Assembly (NCBI GenBank): GCA_037439705.1
Contig: JBBIVP010000028.1
Coordinates: 1 to 11,361 of the forward strand
From: JBBIVP01 sp037439705 [NCBI: bacterium]
Lineage (GTDB): Bacteria; JBBIVP01
Length of the DNA: 11,361 bases
Reading direction: 5' to 3'
Positions 7,532-11,361 of the stretch are shown in pieces. Each line of letters starts with the position of its first letter. Position 1 is the stretch's first letter. The notes beneath the pieces were generated by a model. It was not told the origin of the DNA. It saw only the letters and a list, made by a program, of their open reading frames with translations, and did not search any database. The position numbers were made by a program, and so were the translations under genes.

Positions 7532-8392
7532 ATGCTCAGAATAATTCCTGTTTTAATAATTGTATTTTTATCCTGTGCAGAAGACAGAGCAAAAAGTTTT
7601 CTTAACCATCTGCCAAAAATGGAAGAAATAATGTTTTTTATTCCCGGAAAAGATTCAGAGGATTCCATTTTGAATCACATTTCCCGTTATACGCTCCTCA
7701 ATGAATACAATTCTCTCATTGCAGATTTATTTATTGCAGTTCAACTGGCAGAAAAAAATTCTCCTGTTGCAGAGGAAGGAAATATAATAATATGGAAAAT
7801 TGAGGGAGGTGAATATGTATATCAGCTCTGGGTGGAAAAGAAGGAAGAAATTTATGATTTCACTATTGAAATAAATTTTTCTGGCATATACAACCCTACT
7901 TTTTATCCTGTTGTTAATGGAAATGCAAATGGAGATTTTTCCTTCACTGTAGACCTCAAAAATCTTCACAATTTTAATGGCTCAAAATATCCTGATGGTG
8001 AAACTTTTTATGTCCGGTTCCATCCCGATGGAATTACGGGATTCGCCAGGAAGTTTTCATATTTCTATCCTGTTGATGGAGATAAAGATGCAGGATATAT
8101 TGATGGAACCTTTTACTTTTTAAATATGAAAGATGGAAAAAAATGTATTTCATTTACACGGGAGTGGGATTATGTGAAGGAGATCCCTTATTTATATGAA
8201 GTAATAGGAATAGATAGTTGCTGGGCTGAAGACGGGAGCGGAGAGGGTAGAGGGGTAATTTCTGGAGGAGAAGTTGATAAAGAGGAAGAAATTTATGAAT
8301 GCTGGGACAATGAAGGAAGGTTGATTTTTAGGAGAACTGATGAAAAAGAAGAGGGAAATGAAGAAAACTGCCCATTTAGAGGAGGTTCTTAA
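7532..8392 (+). CDS. Predicted lipoprotein of unknown function
   Basis: The 286-residue product starts with a short hydrophobic signal peptide and a lipobox-like FLSC, with Cys15 as the likely lipidated residue. Leu at -2 is outside the strict consensus, but the same style (F-I-S-C) recurs in the lipoprotein at 10955. Ala at +2 gives no inner-membrane retention signal, so the outer membrane is likely. A helical segment (about 20-75) precedes a region rich in Gly, Asp and aromatics that looks beta-stranded. Four further cysteines lie in the C-terminal half, two in Cys-Trp pairs (DSCWAE, YECWDN), and could form disulfides. The tail is strongly charged. GGGGAG-like sequence (GGGGAG, 7515-7520) lies 11 nt before the ATG. 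The 3' end overlaps the next gene by 53 nt. I recognise no family or function. Confidence 0.8.
   Translation: MLRIIPVLIIVFLSCAEDRAKSFLNHLPKMEEIMFFIPGKDSEDSILNHISRYTLLNEYNSLIADLFIAVQLAEKNSPVAEEGNIIIWKIEGGEYVYQLWVEKKEEIYDFTIEINFSGIYNPTFYPVVNGNANGDFSFTVDLKNLHNFNGSKYPDGETFYVRFHPDGITGFARKFSYFYPVDGDKDAGYIDGTFYFLNMKDGKKCISFTREWDYVKEIPYLYEVIGIDSCWAEDGSGEGRGVISGGEVDKEEEIYECWDNEGRLIFRRTDEKEEGNEENCPFRGGS
8330..8334 (+). promoter_or_regulatory. Shine-Dalgarno for the DNA glycosylase gene
   Basis: AGGAG, 5 nt before the ATG at 8340 and inside the lipoprotein gene. It favours the start at 8340 over the in-frame ATG at 8358, where only a closely spaced GAGGGA is present. Confidence 0.6.
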
Positions 8393-9029
8393 AAAAATCT
8401 ATGACAAACTTTTCAATAACTTTGGTCCCCAGGGATGGTGGCCAGCTTCCAGCCCATTTGAGGTAGCAATAGGAGCCATTCTTACCCAGAACACAAACTG
8501 GGCAAATGTAGAAAAGGCTATAAATAACTTAAAAAAACATAACCTTTTGAATCCAAAAAAACTTAAAGAAATAGATGAAAAAAAACTTTCAACTTTAATA
8601 AAATCTGCTGGATATTATAACCAAAAATCTAAGAAAATAAAAGAATTTGTAAAATTTCTCATAGAAAATTATAACGGAGATATGGTAAAAATGAAAGAGG
8701 AGGAAGATGAGAGGTTAAGAGAAAAATTGCTTTCTATAAAAGGTATTGGAAAAGAGAGTGCAGATAGTATTCTCCTTTATGCCCTGAATAAACCCGTGTT
8801 TGTTATAGATGCCTATACCTACAGAATTATGTTAAGACATGGATTTATATATGAAGATATAACCTACGATGAATTAAAAGAACTGTTTGAAAAAAATCTA
8901 CCAAAAGATACCCAAATTTTTAATGAGTTTCATGCCCTTCTTGTTAATGTTGGAAAAGAGTTCTGCAAAAAAAGTGTTCCTAAATGCAACGGATGTCCAT
9001 TGGAGGAATTCCTGGATAAAAAATCATGA
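8340..9029 (+). CDS. HhH-GPD DNA glycosylase, EndoIII-related (MagIII-like)
   Basis: This is a base-excision-repair glycosylase of the helix-hairpin-helix superfamily, 229 residues. The N-terminal signature GPQGWWPASSPFEVAIGAILTQNT (29-52) belongs to the EndoIII-related group that includes H. pylori MagIII, a 3-methyladenine glycosylase. The hairpin motif is at 131-149 (IKGIGKESAD) and the conserved catalytic Asp is D157 in VIDAYTYR. The position of the EndoIII lyase Lys (Lys120 in E. coli) is Glu139 here, so a monofunctional glycosylase acting on alkylated bases is more likely than an AP lyase. Near the C-terminus Cys209, Cys216 and Cys219 match the first three cysteines of the EndoIII 4Fe-4S loop, but no fourth follows. 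It overlaps the lipoprotein gene by 53 nt and tadA by 4 nt. The substrate is inferred, not shown. Confidence 0.88.
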   Translation: MKKKREMKKTAHLEEVLKKIYDKLFNNFGPQGWWPASSPFEVAIGAILTQNTNWANVEKAINNLKKHNLLNPKKLKEIDEKKLSTLIKSAGYYNQKSKKIKEFVKFLIENYNGDMVKMKEEEDERLREKLLSIKGIGKESADSILLYALNKPVFVIDAYTYRIMLRHGFIYEDITYDELKELFEKNLPKDTQIFNEFHALLVNVGKEFCKKSVPKCNGCPLEEFLDKKS

Positions 9030-9469
9030 CTCTTGATGAACAATTTATGGAAATAGCAATTGAGGAAGCACTCAAAGCTGAAAAGGAAGGAGAGGTTCCG
9101 GTGGGAGCGGTTTGTGTTTATAAAAATGAGGTGATTTCTAAGGCACATAATAGAGTTATTGCTTTAAACGATGCCACTGCACATGCTGAAATAGAGGCGA
9201 TGAGAGAGACTGCCAAAAAGATTGGGAACTGGAGACTGAATGGAATATGGTTATATGTAACTGTTGAACCGTGTATAATGTGTGCAGGTGCTATGATTCA
9301 CTTCAGGATTGAAAAACTCGTTTACGGAACAAAAGAAGAAAGGTGGGGTGGAGTGGAGAAATATGGAATTTTAGAGCGTTCACCAAATCACAAAATTGAT
9401 ATAATCTCAGGGGTTAAAGAAGAAGAGTGCAGAAAAATAATTAAAAGGTTTTTTGAAGGAAAAAGATGA
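9026..9469 (+). CDS. tadA: tRNA-specific adenosine deaminase (A34 to inosine)
   Basis: TadA deaminates the wobble adenosine of tRNA-Arg(ACG) to inosine. The 147-residue product has the zinc-dependent deaminase motifs: H53-A-E55 (in DATAHAEIEAM), with His53 as ligand and Glu55 as proton shuttle, and P82-C83-I-M-C86 in YVTVEPC. The N-terminal EVPVGAV and the NWRLNG stretch before the PCxxC are typical of TadA and separate it from guanine or cytidine deaminases. All catalytic residues are present. The start overlaps the stop of the glycosylase gene (ATGA) and the stop overlaps ispD (ATGA). There is no close Shine-Dalgarno; GGAGG at 9002-9006 is 19 nt away, so coupling is likely. Confidence 0.95.
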   Translation: MTLDEQFMEIAIEEALKAEKEGEVPVGAVCVYKNEVISKAHNRVIALNDATAHAEIEAMRETAKKIGNWRLNGIWLYVTVEPCIMCAGAMIHFRIEKLVYGTKEERWGGVEKYGILERSPNHKIDIISGVKEEECRKIIKRFFEGKR

Positions 9470-10146
9470 TATCCGTAGTAATTGTATGTGCTGGAAAAGG
9501 AAAAAGGATGGGTTTAAAAATTCCAAAGCAGTTTTTAAAAGTGAACGGTATTGAACTATTCATGTATTCTGTTCTTACATTCCAAAAATTAAAGGAAATT
9601 AAAAAAATAATAGTAGTGGTTCCAAAAAATTATGTAGAAGTTACACAAAAAATACTGAAAAAATATGAAATTGAAAGGGGAGAGGTGGTGGAAGGAGGAA
9701 AAGAAAGGTTACATTCCGTTTATAATGGACTTCTGGCAGCGAAAGGAAGCACCATAGTTCTTGTTCACGATGGAGTAAGACCCAATATAAGCACTTCACT
9801 TATCAAAAGAATAATAGATGGAACTAAAAAGTACAGTACTTGCATCCCTGTTCTTCCCGTGACCGAAACCTTAAAAAGAATTAGAAACGGAAGGATAAAA
9901 ACCATTCCGAGAACAGAGTATTTTTTAGCACAAACCCCTCAGGGATTTAAATATGAATTGCTGTTAAAAGCCTACGAATCTGCTATAAAAAAAGGAAGCC
10001 ATCTAACAGATGAAGCCATGGCAGTAGAACTTATTGGACATCCGATAAAGACAATTCCCGGAGATAGAAAAAACATTAAAATTACATATAAAGAAGATTT
10101 AGATATAATTGAAAGATATCTTGAGGGATTAAAGTGGAAACTTTAA
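9466..10146 (+). CDS. ispD: 2-C-methyl-D-erythritol 4-phosphate cytidylyltransferase
   Basis: IspD joins CTP and methylerythritol 4-phosphate to give CDP-methylerythritol in the MEP isoprenoid pathway. The 226-residue length is normal. The nucleotide-binding loop is AGKGKRMG (9-16) with the catalytic Lys21 in IPKQF; Arg14 and Lys21 correspond to E. coli Arg20 and Lys27. VHDGVRP carries Asp102 (E. coli Asp106). PVTETLKR, LAQTPQGF, TDEAMAVE and the substrate-binding N-I-K205-I-T (E. coli Lys213) follow. The first strand reads VIVCAGKG, with Cys where Ala is usual. GAAGGA at 9455-9460 is a good Shine-Dalgarno. It overlaps tadA by 4 nt and larE by 13 nt. IspF, often adjacent or fused, is not in the window. 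Confidence 0.97.
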   Translation: MISVVIVCAGKGKRMGLKIPKQFLKVNGIELFMYSVLTFQKLKEIKKIIVVVPKNYVEVTQKILKKYEIERGEVVEGGKERLHSVYNGLLAAKGSTIVLVHDGVRPNISTSLIKRIIDGTKKYSTCIPVLPVTETLKRIRNGRIKTIPRTEYFLAQTPQGFKYELLLKAYESAIKKGSHLTDEAMAVELIGHPIKTIPGDRKNIKITYKEDLDIIERYLEGLKWKL

Positions 10147-10958
10147 AAAAATCAACTCTTGAAAAATTCAAAACTCTTGAAAAAATCATATCTTCCTATC
10201 CTTCTGCGGTACTTGCTTATTCAGGAGGGGTGGACAGTTCATTTCTTTTATTTGTCATGCACAGGATTTTGAAGGAAAAGTTTATTGCTGTGACCGCTAT
10301 TTCTCCTACCTTTCCCCCCTTTGACCTTGAAAGGACAAAAACCATTGCTGAATTCTTTAATATAAAACATATTCTTGTAAATTCAAAAGAGCTGGAGGAT
10401 GAAAATTTTTGTAAGAATTCGCCTCAGAGGTGTTATTATTGCAAAACAGAACTTTTTACTATATGCAAAAAAATTGCAGAGGAATATGGAATTGAAATTA
10501 TATGTGATGGAAGCACCCTTGATGACCTTGAGGATTATAGACCGGGAAGAAAAGCAGGAGAGAAATTTGGGGTTAAATCTCCACTTATTGAGAGCAAATT
10601 TAGAAAAGAAGAAATAAGAATTTTGAGTCAATTTCTTAATATTCCTTACTGGGATTCTCCAGCTTCTCCCTGTTTAGCATCAAGATTTCCTTACGGTATA
10701 AGAATCAATGAAGAAAGGTTAAACAAGGTTATGAAAGCAGAAGAATTTTTAAAAAACGAAGGCTTCAGGGTAGTAAGGGCAAGATATCAGGATGATAAAA
10801 CCGTAAGAATAGAGGTTGATGAAAAAGAAATAGAAAGGCTTGTAAAACCAGAATTAAGAAAAAGGTTGGTTGAGTATATGAAAAAAATTGGTTTTGAATA
10901 TATACTTCTTGATATGGAGGGATATGTTCCGGGAAAACTGAACAGGGTTCTAAAATGA
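10134..10958 (+). CDS. larE: ATP-dependent sulfur transferase, LarE family
   Basis: LarE adenylates and thiolates the pyridinium dicarboxylate precursor of the nickel-pincer nucleotide cofactor of lactate racemase. The 274-residue product has the PP-loop SGGVDSS (30-36), a R-C100-Y-Y-C103-K motif and Cys180 in SPCLASRFPYG, the position of the sacrificial Cys176 of Lactobacillus plantarum LarE. C-terminal ARYQDDKTVRIEV is also family-like. A CxxC plus the Cys176 equivalent is the pattern of LarE proteins reported to hold a 4Fe-4S cluster, which would avoid self-sacrifice. The start is GTG at 10134, supported by GAGGGA about 5-6 nt upstream and the 13-nt overlap with ispD. No larA, larB or larC is nearby. 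A different thiolation substrate is possible. Confidence 0.92.
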   Translation: METLKKSTLEKFKTLEKIISSYPSAVLAYSGGVDSSFLLFVMHRILKEKFIAVTAISPTFPPFDLERTKTIAEFFNIKHILVNSKELEDENFCKNSPQRCYYCKTELFTICKKIAEEYGIEIICDGSTLDDLEDYRPGRKAGEKFGVKSPLIESKFRKEEIRILSQFLNIPYWDSPASPCLASRFPYGIRINEERLNKVMKAEEFLKNEGFRVVRARYQDDKTVRIEVDEKEIERLVKPELRKRLVEYMKKIGFEYILLDMEGYVPGKLNRVLK

Positions 10959-11361
10959 AAAAGTTAATTTTTTTTATAATTTTATTTATTAGCTGTGCCC
11001 ACTTCATAGAAAGGAAAGGAAAGAGAATTCCACTTAAAGAGGCATATTATTATGACATAAAAAATGGTATGGACCTTATTAAAGAGGAAAAATATTATGA
11101 AGCGATAAAATTTTTTGAATGGGTGATTTCCTTCTATGGAAACGAGTTTGATGTGAGTGAAGCATTTTACTATCTCGGATATTGCCAGATGAAAAACAAA
11201 AACTATGAATCTGCCGAGGAAGCCTTTAAAAAGGTTATAGAAAAATCAAAGTTTTCAAAACTTACAGGAAAAGCTAACATGAGGCTTTATGAAATAAGCA
11301 GAATAAGAAACGATTACAACCAGGCAATATATTATTTGAAAAATGTTATCTATCTTGAAGT
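10955..11361 (+). CDS. TPR lipoprotein, BamD/CpoB-like, N-terminal part, cut by the window edge
   Basis: About 135 residues are visible. A signal peptide of about 13 residues ends in FISC, so Cys14 is the likely lipidation site; Ala at +2 fits the outer membrane. Then follow tetratricopeptide-like helical pairs: a repeat with EEKYYEAIKFFEWVI, another with EAFYYLGYCQMKNKNYESAEEAFKKVI, and the beginning of a third (NDYNQAIYYLKNVI). This layout is shared by BamD (outer-membrane protein assembly) and by YbgF/CpoB-type periplasmic TPR proteins, and the visible part cannot separate them. The ATG overlaps the larE stop (ATGA, 10955-10958), with AGGG about 7 nt upstream. The C-terminus lies outside the window. 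Confidence 0.8.
   Translation, partial: MKKLIFFIILFISCAHFIERKGKRIPLKEAYYYDIKNGMDLIKEEKYYEAIKFFEWVISFYGNEFDVSEAFYYLGYCQMKNKNYESAEEAFKKVIEKSKFSKLTGKANMRLYEISRIRNDYNQAIYYLKNVIYLE

Noticed and set aside
1-11361. Mobile element, CRISPR array, tRNA or rRNA, or a defence system
   Set aside because: No transposase, integrase, terminal repeats, spaced direct repeats or structured RNA gene was seen; apart from one unknown locus and one unknown lipoprotein, the genes belong to known housekeeping families.

Overview
The window is a densely coding, AT-rich segment of a bacterial chromosome. Arg is mostly AGA/AGG, Ile is often ATA and Gly is often GGA; intergenic space is minimal and there are many 4-nt ATGA overlaps. 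This style is common in thermophilic or deep-branching bacteria. Two predicted lipoproteins and a MreC/MreD/PBP2 module suggest a rod-shaped diderm, and IspD shows the MEP route to isoprenoids. I cannot name the phylum from the sequence.

Layout. On the minus strand, from about 1819 down to the left edge, lies the cell-elongation cluster mreC-mreD-mrdA; mrdA (PBP2) is cut by the window edge. An 88-bp AT-rich divergent intergenic region (1820-1907) separates it from the plus strand and holds plausible promoters for both directions. Both place the transcription start almost at the start codon. From 1908 to the right edge everything is on the plus strand and looks like one long operon: gpsA; a 389-codon unknown gene and a 96-codon continuation in the same frame, separated only by a TAG codon; a short mfd; a stand-alone B12-binding domain of the methylmalonyl-CoA mutase type; an unrecognised lipoprotein; an EndoIII/MagIII-type DNA glycosylase; tadA; ispD; larE; and the start of a TPR/BamD-like lipoprotein.

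Functions. The left cluster builds the lateral wall. The right operon mixes phospholipid precursor synthesis (GpsA), DNA repair (Mfd, glycosylase), tRNA wobble modification (TadA), isoprenoid synthesis (IspD), sulfur transfer for cofactor assembly (LarE) and envelope lipoproteins. It looks like a growth-linked housekeeping operon, not a dedicated pathway.

Most worth a second look: (1) the B12-binding domain has Asp where the cobalt-ligating His of DxHxxG should be; (2) Mfd ends right after its TRG region and lacks the whole C-terminal autoinhibitory domain D7; (3) the in-frame TAG between the 389- and 96-codon ORFs, the only TAG stop among the genes whose ends are visible; (4) the glycosylase has Glu in place of the EndoIII catalytic Lys and only three of the four usual C-terminal cysteines; (5) the divergent, apparently leaderless promoters. 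I found no rRNA, tRNA, mobile element, CRISPR array or convincing terminator, and no evidence for a new defence or mobile system.
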